Below, one piece after another: positions 17,624-28,092 of a stretch of 64,000 nt of DNA (positions are counted from its first letter, which is position 1; each line of letters begins with the position of its first letter). Position numbers and translations under genes: made by a program. This stretch comes from Lachnospiraceae bacterium (GTDB lineage Bacteria; Bacillota; Clostridia; Lachnospirales; Lachnospiraceae). Where the stretch lies: NCBI GenBank assembly GCA_015057405.1, contig SVEK01000004.1, forward strand, positions 1 through 64,000, written 5' to 3'. The notes under the pieces are model-generated. The model did no database searches. It was given only the letters and a program-made list of their open reading frames with translations, and was not told the origin of the DNA.

Positions 17624-18991
17624 TTACAAACTGTTTAAATCTATTAGAATAACATTATTTATCTGTTTACAACTTATTTCAAAGTCCTCTCTAAAACCGG
17701 ATTTTGAAAACAGATAATAGTATTCACAATCAATCTTTGCATATTCAAGCTTTTCAATCATAGCTGCAAAATCATCATCGCTATATGGCTCATCACTCCA
17801 TTTACACATTCCTGCAATTAATTCGCCTGTCTCAATATCTTTTGCAATGATGTCAATATTATGCTCTTTGCCGTTCCAACTTTCACATATTTCATAATTC
17901 ACCGGCAATCTCTTGTATTGATTCATAAGGTTAAGATACTCCTTACAAACTTTCACAAAGTACGGATGCATATAATCCGAAAGTTGCGGTTCTATAATAT
18001 TGTCATACACATACTCTGTATGTCCCATTTCTAAAAGACCGGTATTAGGAAATACGAATTTATACCAAAAATGCATAAACGGGTCTTTTATACAATACAC
18101 ACCCTTTTGTGTACGACTGTAATCCCCTTCATCACTACTAAACCTTTTTTCAACAATATCAAGCTGAATAAGGTTCTTAATATAAACACTGATTTTTGCT
18201 CTTGAAAAACCTGTCCTTGCATGAAGTTCATTGAGTTTAACTCTTCCGGCAGCAAGATTGGCAAGTATGGTATTGTAAAAACTCAGTTCACGTAACTCTG
18301 ATTTTAGGAATCTTTCCGGTTCACGATAGAACAATCCGTTTTTATCAAGGAAAAGGTTAATTATGTTGCTTTTTACTGAAGATTTGTCTTTCCACATATC
18401 AACATAACCCGGTACTCCGCCAAGAATTCCGTATATATACACACATTGTCTTGAGGAAAGACTTTCAAATCTGTTTACTATATCAACAAAATCAAGTCCT
18501 GAGAGCTTATTAAATGCAGTAATAGACATTGCGAGCTTACCCAAATCTTTTACCATATGATTCTCAACCCACCAGACGGAAGAACTTGTAAGAATAAACA
18601 TAACACTTTTGTCTTCATAGTTTTCCAAAACATCAGCAATAGCATCACGAAGTGCCGGTCCTTGTTTAAGCTCATTATATATTTCATCAATAACAACCAC
18701 TACCTTGTCGGCACCGGAAAATGAGTTTAGCGAATCTTTAATAATGTCTGCAAATTCAACTCCGTTAATCTCTGCTCCGGTACTTTTTTCCAGTTCCTCC
18801 TTCATAAGAAACTGTTGTTCAGTTGTCTGACATTCTTTTGCAAGATAGTATATGTGCGACTTATCCTTTAAAAACTCATTAATCAGCGTTGTTTTGCCGG
18901 TTCCCTGTCTGCCATATAATATTACAAGCGAATTAGCTCCAGCATTATACTGTTCATTAAGAAAACTAAGTTCTTTTTTCCTTCCTACCAT
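17624..18991 (-). CDS. ATPase_2/DUF234 family AAA ATPase
   Basis: A P-loop ATPase of the STAND-like, archaeal-type family: VGRKKELSFLNEQY, Walker A LYGRQGTGKTTLINEF, Walker B VVVVIDEIYNEL, a LTSSSVWWVE sensor, then a winged-helix segment (LNELHARTGFSRAKISVYIKNL) and a C-terminal DUF234 nuclease-like region (WNGKEHNIDIIAKDIETGELIAGMCKW). The last part recalls a PD-(D/E)XK fold (D..D..., E.I...CKW), an inference only. The ATG at 18991 (MVGRKKE) is preferred over the track start at 19018. Its substrate is unknown. It follows argS by a few bases. Confidence 0.8.
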   Translation of the reverse strand: MVGRKKELSFLNEQYNAGANSLVILYGRQGTGKTTLINEFLKDKSHIYYLAKECQTTEQQFLMKEELEKSTGAEINGVEFADIIKDSLNSFSGADKVVVVIDEIYNELKQGPALRDAIADVLENYEDKSVMFILTSSSVWWVENHMVKDLGKLAMSITAFNKLSGLDFVDIVNRFESLSSRQCVYIYGILGGVPGYVDMWKDKSSVKSNIINLFLDKNGLFYREPERFLKSELRELSFYNTILANLAAGRVKLNELHARTGFSRAKISVYIKNLIQLDIVEKRFSSDEGDYSRTQKGVYCIKDPFMHFWYKFVFPNTGLLEMGHTEYVYDNIIEPQLSDYMHPYFVKVCKEYLNLMNQYKRLPVNYEICESWNGKEHNIDIIAKDIETGELIAGMCKWSDEPYSDDDFAAMIEKLEYAKIDCEYYYLFSKSGFREDFEISCKQINNVILIDLNSL

Positions 18992-19021
18992 ACAACCCCA
19001 TCCTTTCATGCAAAACACAAT

Positions 19022-20788
19022 TTACATCTTTTCAGGTGCATCAAACCCAAGCAAATCAATACACTGTTCTAACACTCTCTTAACAAGAATGACAAGGGCA
19101 ATCCAAGAATTCTTTCTCTCCTCATTTTCTTCGGATAATATTTTATTTCCGTGATAGAAACTGTTAAATGCATCTGACAATTCGTAAATATACTGGCATA
19201 TCTTATGAGGAGCCTTATCAGTTGCAGCCTGCATAATTACTTCATTGTAACGAAGAAGCTGAAGCATCACGTTAGTTTCTGACTCATTAGCCGGTTCTAT
19301 AATGTTAGTTTTGGCAAGACTGCCTCCTTCATTAACGAATTTGTTAAGTACTGATTTAATTCTTACTATAGAATACAAAACATATGGTCCTGTATTACCT
19401 TCAAATGATACAAAACGATCAACATCAAATACATAATCCTTTGATGCCTGATTGGAAAGATCACCGTATTTAAGAGCAGATAATCCTACAGTTGCAGCAA
19501 TACTGCGAGCTTCTTCCTCTTCCATTTCTCTATTTTCCATTATTCTTGCATATACTGCATCATTTATTTCCTTAATCAGGGTTTCAAGTCTTAAAACTCC
19601 GCCATCTCTTGTTTTAAATGGCTTTCCGTCCTTACCGTTCATTGTACCAAATCCAATGAAAACAAGATCTGTATCATCGTTAACAAGGCCTGTTTTACGG
19701 GCACATCTAAACACCTGGTCAAAGTGAAGTTCCTGACGCTTATCAACAACATATATTATCTCTTCCGCATTAAATAATTTAATACGTTCAATAATTGTTG
19801 CAAGGTCTGTTGTTTCGTAATTAGTTGCACCGTTTGATTTCAGAATAATACACGGCGGAATCTCCTTCTTATCTTCCGGTTGCTTAACATCAACAACTAA
19901 AGCACCGTCACTTTCATAAGCATATCCCTTTTCTTTCATCATTTTAACCATGTCAGGGATATACTCCTGGGCATCACTTTCCTTCTTCCAGAGGTCAAAT
20001 TCTACATTAAGCTTTTCATAATTCTTCTTAATATCAGCAACAGATACATCAATAATATGCTGCCACAAAGCCCTGTAACCCCTTCTGCCGTTCTGCAAAT
20101 CTGCAGTAGCCTGTCCTGCCTTTGCAAGATACTCCGGATTCTGCTTTGAAAAGCCGCTTGCATACGGATATATCTGTTCAAGTTCTTCCATGGTAAATGG
20201 TGCCTCTGTAGGATAATCTCCTTCATATGCTTCATCAAAATAAGGAAGCTCAGGTTTTCTGACTTCTAACTCTGTAATAATAAGTCCTATCTGTAATCCC
20301 CAGTCTCCAAGATGAACATCTCCGATAACACTATTACCTGTATACTTCAATATACGTTTTATACTTTCTCCGATAATGGCAGCACGCAAATGTCCTACAT
20401 GAAGCGGCTTTGCCACATTAGGTCCGCCGTAATCTATAACAATTTTCTTTGGATTACTTGTTTTTTCAAACCCCAGATTATCATCTTCTGCCATTCCTTT
20501 TACATATTCAGAGATATATGCAGGCGCCAGAGTTATATTGATAAATCCCGGTTTAACAGATTCCACTGATTCAAACATTGAATCATCCTTTAATAATGCA
20601 ACAACATCGTCTGCGATCATAAATGGTGCTTTATGATATGCCTTAGCAGCTGACATTGCTCCGTTACACTGATACTGGCACAAATCAGGTCTGTTAGATA
20701 TTTGAACCGTACCATAACTTTCTTCATATCCCGCATTCTTAAATGCAGATTTAACAACCTCTTCAATACTATCAGTTATCTTTTTCAT
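19022..20788 (-). CDS. argS: Arginyl-tRNA synthetase
   Basis: Charges tRNA-Arg. Class I signature HIGH appears as HVGH in KPLHVGHLRAAIIGESI; the N-terminal Add1 domain (residues about 1-100) and C-terminal anticodon-binding DALR domain (from about 460, GPYVLYSIVRIKSVL) are present. The KMSK loop is degenerate (KPFKTRDGGVLRL), as in many ArgRS. ATG at 20788 (MKKITDS) lies seven bases after GGAAGG; the track ATG at 20797 abuts that site. No T-box leader is seen; it is read with aroA 34 bases upstream. Confidence 0.96.
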   Translation of the reverse strand: MKKITDSIEEVVKSAFKNAGYEESYGTVQISNRPDLCQYQCNGAMSAAKAYHKAPFMIADDVVALLKDDSMFESVESVKPGFINITLAPAYISEYVKGMAEDDNLGFEKTSNPKKIVIDYGGPNVAKPLHVGHLRAAIIGESIKRILKYTGNSVIGDVHLGDWGLQIGLIITELEVRKPELPYFDEAYEGDYPTEAPFTMEELEQIYPYASGFSKQNPEYLAKAGQATADLQNGRRGYRALWQHIIDVSVADIKKNYEKLNVEFDLWKKESDAQEYIPDMVKMMKEKGYAYESDGALVVDVKQPEDKKEIPPCIILKSNGATNYETTDLATIIERIKLFNAEEIIYVVDKRQELHFDQVFRCARKTGLVNDDTDLVFIGFGTMNGKDGKPFKTRDGGVLRLETLIKEINDAVYARIMENREMEEEEARSIAATVGLSALKYGDLSNQASKDYVFDVDRFVSFEGNTGPYVLYSIVRIKSVLNKFVNEGGSLAKTNIIEPANESETNVMLQLLRYNEVIMQAATDKAPHKICQYIYELSDAFNSFYHGNKILSEENEERKNSWIALVILVKRVLEQCIDLLGFDAPEKM

Positions 20789-20822
20789 ATATATCATCCT
20801 TCCTTCTAAATAATCATCTGTT

Positions 20823-22103
20823 TTATGTTGTTATTGAATCAAGAATGTTAAAATACTCCGGGAAAGTCTTTTTACAACATTCCGGATTATCTATAATTAT
20901 TCCATCAGACATAAGACCCGTTAATGCAAATGCCATTGCCATTCTGTGATCTTCAAATGTATTAATATGACAAGGCGACGGTTCCCCCGGAGTTATCCTG
21001 ATTCCGTCATCGTTTTGTTCATGAACAATATTCATTCTGTCAAGTGCATCAGATATCGCTGAGAGTCTGTCTGATTCCTGTCTTCTGATATGTTCAACAC
21101 CTTCTATAATTACATCCTCGGATGCGAAAGGTGCTATAGCTGCCAAGGTCATAGTCTGATCCGAACAATCGCTCATATTAACACTTATTCCCTTAAGTTT
21201 GTCCGGTCCTTCCACAGCAACCCCTTGTGACGTATCATATACTTTACAACCCATTTGTTCCAATATATCAAGAAATCTTATGTCACCCTGCATACTTGTC
21301 CTATATACATTTTCAACAATAGCTGTTTTTCCGGTTATAGCTGCTGCTCCGTAATAATAACATGCTGCTGACACATCGGGTTCGCACATATATTCTTTGG
21401 CAATATAATTCCCACCGTCAACCACATAAACATCCTCACTTAACATTGTAACCAAAACTCCGAAATCTTTCATCATATTGGTTGTTATTCCAACATATGA
21501 CCTGGCTTTCCTTGTTCCGGTAAGGGTTATCGTAAGTTTGCCATCAAGCATTGGTGCCGTCATAAGAAGAGCACTTAAATACTGACTTGATTTATCTATA
21601 TTAAGTGATATCTCATACTCACTTTTGGAAATATATTTTCCACACTTTCTTCCCTTCACAACAAATGGCAAAGAATATGGTTCGTTTAAAAAAGAAAACT
21701 CTGCACCTAACTGTTCAAGGGCAACAAGTAATTCCGCCATTGGACGTTTTTGCATCTGAGGAGAGGCATTAACAACATACTCACCATCAGACATTGCAAG
21801 CATTGCCGTGAGAAATCTTGCAGCAGTACCCGCACTCCCCACATCAATAGTTGCCTTTTTTTTCGGAATCTCTCCACCCATACCAACTATGTTAATTACA
21901 TCACCTGCAACCTCAATATTATATCCAAGCGAAACAAGACTATTAATAAAATGAACGGAATCATCGCTACTAAGAGTTCCTCTTAATACCGACAAACCGT
22001 TCCCCAATGCTGCAATCAAGAGCGCCCGGTTCGTAATACTCTTCGAACCGGGAACCTTAACTTTTATATCACCAATCAAACGTCCTACAACATATTCCGA
22101 CAC
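20823..22103 (-). CDS. aroA: 3-phosphoshikimate 1-carboxyvinyltransferase (EPSP synthase)
   Basis: Transfers enolpyruvate from PEP to shikimate-3-phosphate. Motifs include VKVPGSKSITNRALLIAALG near the start, VGSAGTAARFLTAMLA, SSQYLSALLM, the DCSDQTMTLAAIA segment, HIRRQESDRLSAI and TFEDHRMAMAFAL. At 426 aa it is full length. It heads the run aroA-argS-ATPase-DUF815 and has a promoter inside the end of the RND gene. Confidence 0.96.
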   Translation of the reverse strand: MSEYVVGRLIGDIKVKVPGSKSITNRALLIAALGNGLSVLRGTLSSDDSVHFINSLVSLGYNIEVAGDVINIVGMGGEIPKKKATIDVGSAGTAARFLTAMLAMSDGEYVVNASPQMQKRPMAELLVALEQLGAEFSFLNEPYSLPFVVKGRKCGKYISKSEYEISLNIDKSSQYLSALLMTAPMLDGKLTITLTGTRKARSYVGITTNMMKDFGVLVTMLSEDVYVVDGGNYIAKEYMCEPDVSAACYYYGAAAITGKTAIVENVYRTSMQGDIRFLDILEQMGCKVYDTSQGVAVEGPDKLKGISVNMSDCSDQTMTLAAIAPFASEDVIIEGVEHIRRQESDRLSAISDALDRMNIVHEQNDDGIRITPGEPSPCHINTFEDHRMAMAFALTGLMSDGIIIDNPECCKKTFPEYFNILDSITT

Positions 22104-22154
22104 CTTAACACCATCCTAACTGCTTAATATCTTATTCAACCTATTACTTAAATT

Positions 22155-22183
22155 AGGATATAATTTTTTGGTTTTTATGTCAA
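22155..22183 (-). promoter_or_regulatory. Promoter of aroA-argS, overlapping the end of the RND gene
   Basis: Minus strand perfect TTGACA (within the last codons of the RND gene), 17-base spacer, TATCCT. It indicates that aroA is transcribed separately from the efflux genes. Confidence 0.6.
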
Positions 22184-25100
22184 GTCTGTTAAATCAAGTG
22201 CATCATCTAAATCTTCACCCACATCAATCACTGTAGGTTTTTTTCTGAACAAGATGTCATACATTATTGGTACAATAAACAACGTCATCAATGTTGAATA
22301 TAACAAACCACCCGAAATAACTATTGCCATTCCCTTTGACATAGCTGCGCTGGCATCCTGTGTAAATATCATATTACTCATTGCAAGTATAGTTGTCAAA
22401 GCTGTCATAAGAATCGGGCGAAGCCTTGACTTACCGGTGGCAATAAGCGCCTTTCTCTTATCAAGTCCCTGAATTCTAAGCTGATTAACATAATCAACAA
22501 ACACGATTCCGTTATTAACAACAGTTCCCATAAGTACCATAAATCCCATAAGAGACATAGCTGATATCTCTTCTCCGGCAATAAATAGTCCCACAAATCC
22601 ACCTGTAAAAGCAAGTGGTATTGTAAACAATACAATAAACGGAGATAACAAACTCTGGAACTGAGCAACCATTACAAGGTAAATAAACAACAAGCCAAGA
22701 ACAATTGCAAGTAACATCTGGGATAACATATTCATAACTTCTTCTGATTCTCCGGCAATTTCAATTGTATATCCCTCAGGAGTCTGATATTTTTCCAACG
22801 CCGGTTCTATATCTCTTGATAATAAGGCTGCATTGGCATCTGCATCAACAGAAGCAGTAACAGATATATAATTTGTCTGATTCTCTCTTGTTATTACTTT
22901 TGCAGTATCTACCAACTGTTCCGTTGCAAATTCGGAGAGTTTATACTTCTTAACCTTACTTGTTCCGTCTGCATTCATCTTAGTTGCTTCAAGTTCCATA
23001 TCAAGAAGATTCTCTCTCTTAATTGAATTGGTTTCATTTATTATGTTGATACTTGCGTTTGTACCATCTAAGCTAAGTTTTGCTGCATCCTTCTCAGTAG
23101 TAAGTTTTTCTGAAATAGCCGCATAGATTTGGGCAACAGTAAGACCTTTTTTAGCTGCTTTATCCTTATCAATACTAAGATGAATTGCTTTATCACTTTC
23201 TTCTATTCCATTAGATATTTCACTTAATCCTTCAAAGCCTTCCAATAAATCCATTACATCATTACTGATATCAATGAGCTTATTTTCATCCTCGCCATAT
23301 ATATTAATCTGAACACCGCTTGAAAGGAACTGGGAAGCAGATTCTTCTGAAGCCACCATAACATTTCCGTCAAAATCCTTGGTTTTCTCTTCTATTTCAT
23401 CAATTATTCTGTTAAAATCACCAACACTTTTTATATCCTTATCAGGAATAACAAATAATGAAAAAGTTGAAAATTCAGATTCTGATTCAGTACCGGCTGC
23501 ACCACCTACAAACATGTTAAGTGAGGAACGCATATCAATTGCTCCCACATCATTTACACCATCAACACTCATTACTGCTTCAATTACCTTATCAGATAAT
23601 TCAACTGCTTCTTCACCCGTTGCACCTTCCGGTGCCTCTACAGTAACAGAAATCGTATCTCCCGTCATAGGAGGTATCATTACAATTCCCATTCTGAACA
23701 CTTCGTATATACTAAATACCAATAACCCTATTGCAATAATAAGAGCAATAAACTTATATTTTAGGCACACCTCAAGTGCTTTCCCATATGCGTTCTGCAA
23801 CTTACTGAATATAGGCTGCTTAACTTCTTTTGTATTTTTTAGGATTGCCGATCCTATAGTCGGAACAACAATAAGTGCCACAATAAGCGATGCTGTCAAT
23901 GCATACGATATAGTAAGCGCAAAAGGAACAACCAAGTCTCTAACAAGACCTTCTGTAAACACCATCGGTAAGAATACGCAAATTGTCGTTATTGTAGAAG
24001 CCGTTATTGGCCCTGCAACCTGTTTTGCCCCCTGAACAGCCGCTCTTGGAGCAGCAATACCCTTTTCACGTAAAGAACATATATTTTCAATAACAACTAT
24101 GGAGTTATCAACAAGCATTCCTATGGCAAGACCAAGTCCCGCAAGAGACATTACATTAATATCAATTCCCGTAAAATACATAATAATGATTGCAAACAAC
24201 ACACTGAACGGAATACTGAATGCAACAACAATTGTTGGCTTTACTCTCTTTAAGAATAAAACCAGTACGAGAATTGCCAGTATAGCACCAATAGCAATAC
24301 TTGACAACACACTTTCAAGAAACATTGCTATGTATTGTGATTGGTCGCTGAATGAAACCATTTTCATGCCCTGATACTTTTTCTCAAGATAATCCATTGC
24401 ATCATAACACTCATCTGATACGTCACTTGTATTCGCCGTACTTGCTTTATATATTGCAAGAAAAATTGCGTCGTTGCCGTTATATTTTGAGTATGCTTCA
24501 GCAGAATTGTCTATTAATGTTACATCAGCAACATCCTTTAACTTAATAACACCCACACCCGGTGTTTTGCACAATACCATATTTTGGATATCTTCATAAG
24601 AATCATACTCTTCGCCAACTTTTATTAGCCACTGATTATCATCCTTGTCATTAATATATCCGGCCGGCATAGAAAAATTCTGAGCTTTAACAATACCTGA
24701 TAAAGCTTCAAGAGACAACAATGCATCAAGATTAGCATTCTCTTTTGCAGTTTTCTTTGATTTATTAAACTGCTTAATCGCTTCATCAAGTTCTTTCTTA
24801 GCTTTTTCTATTTCACTTTTTCCTGATGCAATCTGCGCGCTGGCAGAACCAAATCCTGCAGAAGCTGACAAACCACCTTCATATGCCTCCTGATAACCGG
24901 CATCAAGCTTATCCATTTTCTTATTCATTGCATCAATAACAGCCTTAGCCGCCAGTATTTCTGTATTAAGATTAGCAAGTTCGGTATCAATCTGCGGTAT
25001 TCTTACATTGACAATATCATAAACCTTTGAAACACCGTCATAGGATATAGCCTTTACCTGCTCTTTGTATCCCATAGTTTCCATCCATTTCAGAAAGCTG

Positions 25101-26089
25101 TTAAGCTTCTTTTTATTAGATGCCGCATCTTCAATACCGTTAGGAATCTCTATTCCCGCCATACCGGCAAACTGTCCCATTGATGCATTAAGTGACTTAA
25201 ACATTCCGTCTATCTGATTATAGCTTTCCTGTATTTTATTTTCAGTATATGCCTTTTTCTCAGCTTTAAGAGCCTGCTTGCTGGCCTTAAGACTATTCAA
25301 AGATGCCTCGTAAGCTGCTTTTGAAGCTATAGCTTTGTCTAACTGAAGCATTGCATCAGATACACCCTGGTTAGCATCATTTTGTTTATTTTCAAGAGCC
25401 TTTTGTTGCTTTTCAAGTTCTTTTTCAGCTTTATCAAGCTTCTTTTTACCTTTATCTATTTTCTCCTTTGCATCGGCTAACTTGTCGTTAGTGTACACTA
25501 AAATATCATCATTAAGTTTATCAACACGTTCTTTATTCAATCTCACTTCAACAGTCTGGGTAACCGAACCTATTTGTGTAATACTTGCAACACCGGTCTG
25601 TCTTTCAAGATAAGGAACAACTACTTCATCTGTAAATTCAGTCAGCTCAATAATGTCCTTTCCTTCATAACTTACGGAAGCATACATAGTTGCCATCATA
25701 TCCATACCTATTTCAAGAATATTAGGAGTTCCGCACAATTCAGGAAGAGAAAGTTTATTAATTGCAGCTGATACTCTGACTAAAGCCGAGTCCATATCAG
25801 TTCCCGAACTGAATTCAAGCATAACAAGACTGTAATTCTCCGCAGAATTACTTACAACATTCTCCACACCGCTGATTGTACCAAGAGCATTTTCCATCGG
25901 CTCCGTGACATCTGACTGAACCTTCTGAGGACTGGCTCCCGGTTCTGTAGTAATAACCATCATGTATGGCATACTAATATCCGGTAAAAGATCCGTCTTC
26001 ATTTTTCCCAAAGAAACATATCCTATAATAAGAATAATTACAACTGCGATTACTGTGAAATAAGGTTTCTTAACACTGAACTTTATCAT
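22175..26089 (-). CDS. RND (AcrB/HAE1-like) efflux pump with a long coiled-coil insertion
   Basis: A 1304-aa RND permease; usual length is 1020-1060. TM1 is at residues 10-28; the TM2-6 block starts near 590, with the TM4 proton-relay GMLVDNSIVVIENI; the second half repeats the fold (IVLGLLFIYLVMVAQFQSLLSPFIVL, MGTVVNNGIVFVDYVN). Between VEVRLNKERVDKL (about 180-192) and LEALSGIVKAQNFSMPAG (about 460), which are adjacent in AcrB, lies a Lys/Glu-rich insertion of about 260 residues with two coiled-coil stretches. No adaptor protein gene is nearby, so the insertion may serve that role (inference). It follows the two ABC genes by 80 bases, with AAGGAG before the ATG. Confidence 0.92.
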   Translation of the reverse strand: MIKFSVKKPYFTVIAVVIILIIGYVSLGKMKTDLLPDISMPYMMVITTEPGASPQKVQSDVTEPMENALGTISGVENVVSNSAENYSLVMLEFSSGTDMDSALVRVSAAINKLSLPELCGTPNILEIGMDMMATMYASVSYEGKDIIELTEFTDEVVVPYLERQTGVASITQIGSVTQTVEVRLNKERVDKLNDDILVYTNDKLADAKEKIDKGKKKLDKAEKELEKQQKALENKQNDANQGVSDAMLQLDKAIASKAAYEASLNSLKASKQALKAEKKAYTENKIQESYNQIDGMFKSLNASMGQFAGMAGIEIPNGIEDAASNKKKLNSFLKWMETMGYKEQVKAISYDGVSKVYDIVNVRIPQIDTELANLNTEILAAKAVIDAMNKKMDKLDAGYQEAYEGGLSASAGFGSASAQIASGKSEIEKAKKELDEAIKQFNKSKKTAKENANLDALLSLEALSGIVKAQNFSMPAGYINDKDDNQWLIKVGEEYDSYEDIQNMVLCKTPGVGVIKLKDVADVTLIDNSAEAYSKYNGNDAIFLAIYKASTANTSDVSDECYDAMDYLEKKYQGMKMVSFSDQSQYIAMFLESVLSSIAIGAILAILVLVLFLKRVKPTIVVAFSIPFSVLFAIIIMYFTGIDINVMSLAGLGLAIGMLVDNSIVVIENICSLREKGIAAPRAAVQGAKQVAGPITASTITTICVFLPMVFTEGLVRDLVVPFALTISYALTASLIVALIVVPTIGSAILKNTKEVKQPIFSKLQNAYGKALEVCLKYKFIALIIAIGLLVFSIYEVFRMGIVMIPPMTGDTISVTVEAPEGATGEEAVELSDKVIEAVMSVDGVNDVGAIDMRSSLNMFVGGAAGTESESEFSTFSLFVIPDKDIKSVGDFNRIIDEIEEKTKDFDGNVMVASEESASQFLSSGVQINIYGEDENKLIDISNDVMDLLEGFEGLSEISNGIEESDKAIHLSIDKDKAAKKGLTVAQIYAAISEKLTTEKDAAKLSLDGTNASINIINETNSIKRENLLDMELEATKMNADGTSKVKKYKLSEFATEQLVDTAKVITRENQTNYISVTASVDADANAALLSRDIEPALEKYQTPEGYTIEIAGESEEVMNMLSQMLLAIVLGLLFIYLVMVAQFQSLLSPFIVLFTIPLAFTGGFVGLFIAGEEISAMSLMGFMVLMGTVVNNGIVFVDYVNQLRIQGLDKRKALIATGKSRLRPILMTALTTILAMSNMIFTQDASAAMSKGMAIVISGGLLYSTLMTLFIVPIMYDILFRKKPTVIDVGEDLDDALDLTDLT

Positions 26090-26169
26090 AGTTTACTCCT
26101 TCATTTTATTATTGATAAGCTACCGTTACACAAACAAATTTTCCGTTGATTTTACAACAACAAAACCCA

Positions 26170-28092
26170 TTAGTCAAGTTCTAACATTCCGGTATAAAGT
26201 TTATAATATCTTCCCTTCATATCCAAAAGATCTTTATGGGTTCCTCTTTCAATTATTTCTCCATTTTCCAGAACCATAATTGCATTGGCATTACGTACAG
26301 TTGACAATCTATGTGCAATAACAAACGTAGTTCTGTTCTTCATTAATCTGTCCATACCATGTTCTATATGTTTCTCCGTTCGGGTATCAACAGAAGACGT
26401 AGCTTCGTCAAGAACAAGTATCGGAGCATGTGACACCGCTGCTCTTGCAATATTAAGAAGCTGTCTTTGCCCCTGACTCAAATTAGAACCGTCTCCCTCT
26501 ATTACTGTGTCATATCCGTCTTCAAGTCTCATTATAAATGAATGGGCACTTGCCACCTTGGCTGCTGCTTCTACCTCTTCATCGGTTGCATCCAGGCGTC
26601 CGTACCTGATATTCTCACGTATGGTACCGCTAAACAAATGTGTATCCTGAAGTACCATTGCTATATTCTGTCTTAAACTTTCTCTTGTATAAGACTTAAT
26701 ATCTTTTTCATCAATTGTTATTGAACCTGACTGAATATCGTAAAAACGATTAAGAAGGTTAGTTATAGTTGTTTTTCCGGCTCCGGTTGAACCTACAAAT
26801 GCAATCTTTTGTCCCGGTTTTGCATACAACGAAAGATTATTAAGTACAACCTTATCCGGATTGTATCCAAAAGTCACATTTTCAAACACAACCAAACCTC
26901 TAACTTCCTTTTCATTCATATTCACGGCATCTTCCATATCACCTTCTTCAGGTTCAAGATCCATCACGGCAAAAACTCTTTCAGCACCTGCCAATGCGGA
27001 AAAAATAGTATTTACCTGCATCGATAATTCGTTAATCGGTCTCGAAAACTGTCTTGAGAAATTTACAAATACAGTTACACCACCAATATCGAACTTTTTA
27101 AGTATACAAAGAATTGCCCCTACCGTTCCTACAACTGCATAACTGATCTGGCCTAAGTTACCCATTACAGGTCCCATAATTCCGCCAAAGAACTGAGCCT
27201 TTATCTGTTTTTCTCTTAAAGTATTATTATATTCCCTGAATTCCTCAATTGCTTTTTTCTCATGGCAGAATACTTTTACAACATTTTGTCCTGTAACTAC
27301 TTCTTCTATATATCCGTTAACATCACCAAGAGCTGCCTGCTGGGCAGAAAAATACTTTCTTGACCTTTTTGCTATCATAGAACCGGCTTTAAGCATAAGG
27401 GGAACAAACACTATTGTAATGATAGTAAGAATCCAGTTAGTATATATCATTAATACCAAAGTTCCCACAACAGTAATTATTCCGTTAATAAGCTGAGTTA
27501 TCGTATTATTAAGAAGTTCTCCCACAGTATCAACGTCATTTGTAAACCGACTCATAACTTCTCCGGTACTTCTTTCATCAAAAAATCTTATAGGAAGGGA
27601 TTGAACTTTTGTAAATAGCTCCTGTCTAATCTTATATATAGCTCTCTGGGATACTCCAATCATAATTCGCGACTGTGTATATGTTGTAATAATACCGGCA
27701 GCATACACAATTCCCATTTTAATAAGCCCTGTTATAAGATGCAAAATGCTATCCTTCATTGCCACACCGTAATCTGCGGAATCAGCAGATAAACTCATCA
27801 GCACCTTTAAATCGTCGCCCAATGTATTAACAATCGGTCTTAACATGTAAGCACCTAACAATGCTGTAACCGAACTTGTTATAACACATAAAAATACAAT
27901 AAATAATGCTGCTTTTTCATGGGCAATATATCCAAACAAACGCTTTATAGCCGCTTTGCCTTCTTTTGGTTTCTCAAATTTGCGTCCGTGTCTTCCCGGA
28001 CCCCTTCCCGGTCCCGGACCAATTCCCGGACCTCTTCCCATTCCATTTCCTTCTTTATTCATAGTGCGAGGTGCTGTATCCGCTTTGCTCAT
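26170..28092 (-). CDS. ABC exporter half-transporter, subunit with canonical ATPase motifs
   Basis: A 640-aa type IV exporter: a Gly/Pro/Arg-rich N-terminal tail (GRGPGIGPGPGRGPG), six membrane helices (about 50-330), then an ATPase domain with Walker A VGSTGAGKTT, Walker B LVLDEATSSVD, and H-loop FVIAHRLST. The signature is LSQGQ rather than LSGGQ. Its start overlaps the stop of the partner gene by four bases. With the partner it should form a heterodimeric multidrug-type exporter in the membrane. Confidence 0.92.
   Translation of the reverse strand: MSKADTAPRTMNKEGNGMGRGPGIGPGPGRGPGRHGRKFEKPKEGKAAIKRLFGYIAHEKAALFIVFLCVITSSVTALLGAYMLRPIVNTLGDDLKVLMSLSADSADYGVAMKDSILHLITGLIKMGIVYAAGIITTYTQSRIMIGVSQRAIYKIRQELFTKVQSLPIRFFDERSTGEVMSRFTNDVDTVGELLNNTITQLINGIITVVGTLVLMIYTNWILTIITIVFVPLMLKAGSMIAKRSRKYFSAQQAALGDVNGYIEEVVTGQNVVKVFCHEKKAIEEFREYNNTLREKQIKAQFFGGIMGPVMGNLGQISYAVVGTVGAILCILKKFDIGGVTVFVNFSRQFSRPINELSMQVNTIFSALAGAERVFAVMDLEPEEGDMEDAVNMNEKEVRGLVVFENVTFGYNPDKVVLNNLSLYAKPGQKIAFVGSTGAGKTTITNLLNRFYDIQSGSITIDEKDIKSYTRESLRQNIAMVLQDTHLFSGTIRENIRYGRLDATDEEVEAAAKVASAHSFIMRLEDGYDTVIEGDGSNLSQGQRQLLNIARAAVSHAPILVLDEATSSVDTRTEKHIEHGMDRLMKNRTTFVIAHRLSTVRNANAIMVLENGEIIERGTHKDLLDMKGRYYKLYTGMLELD

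Noticed and set aside
20789-20822. T-box leader for argS
   Set aside because: Only 34 bases separate aroA and argS; no specifier stem or T-box sequence fits.
23379-24035. 218-aa plus-strand ORF
   Set aside because: Antisense to the RND pump, no ribosome binding site, no family resemblance.
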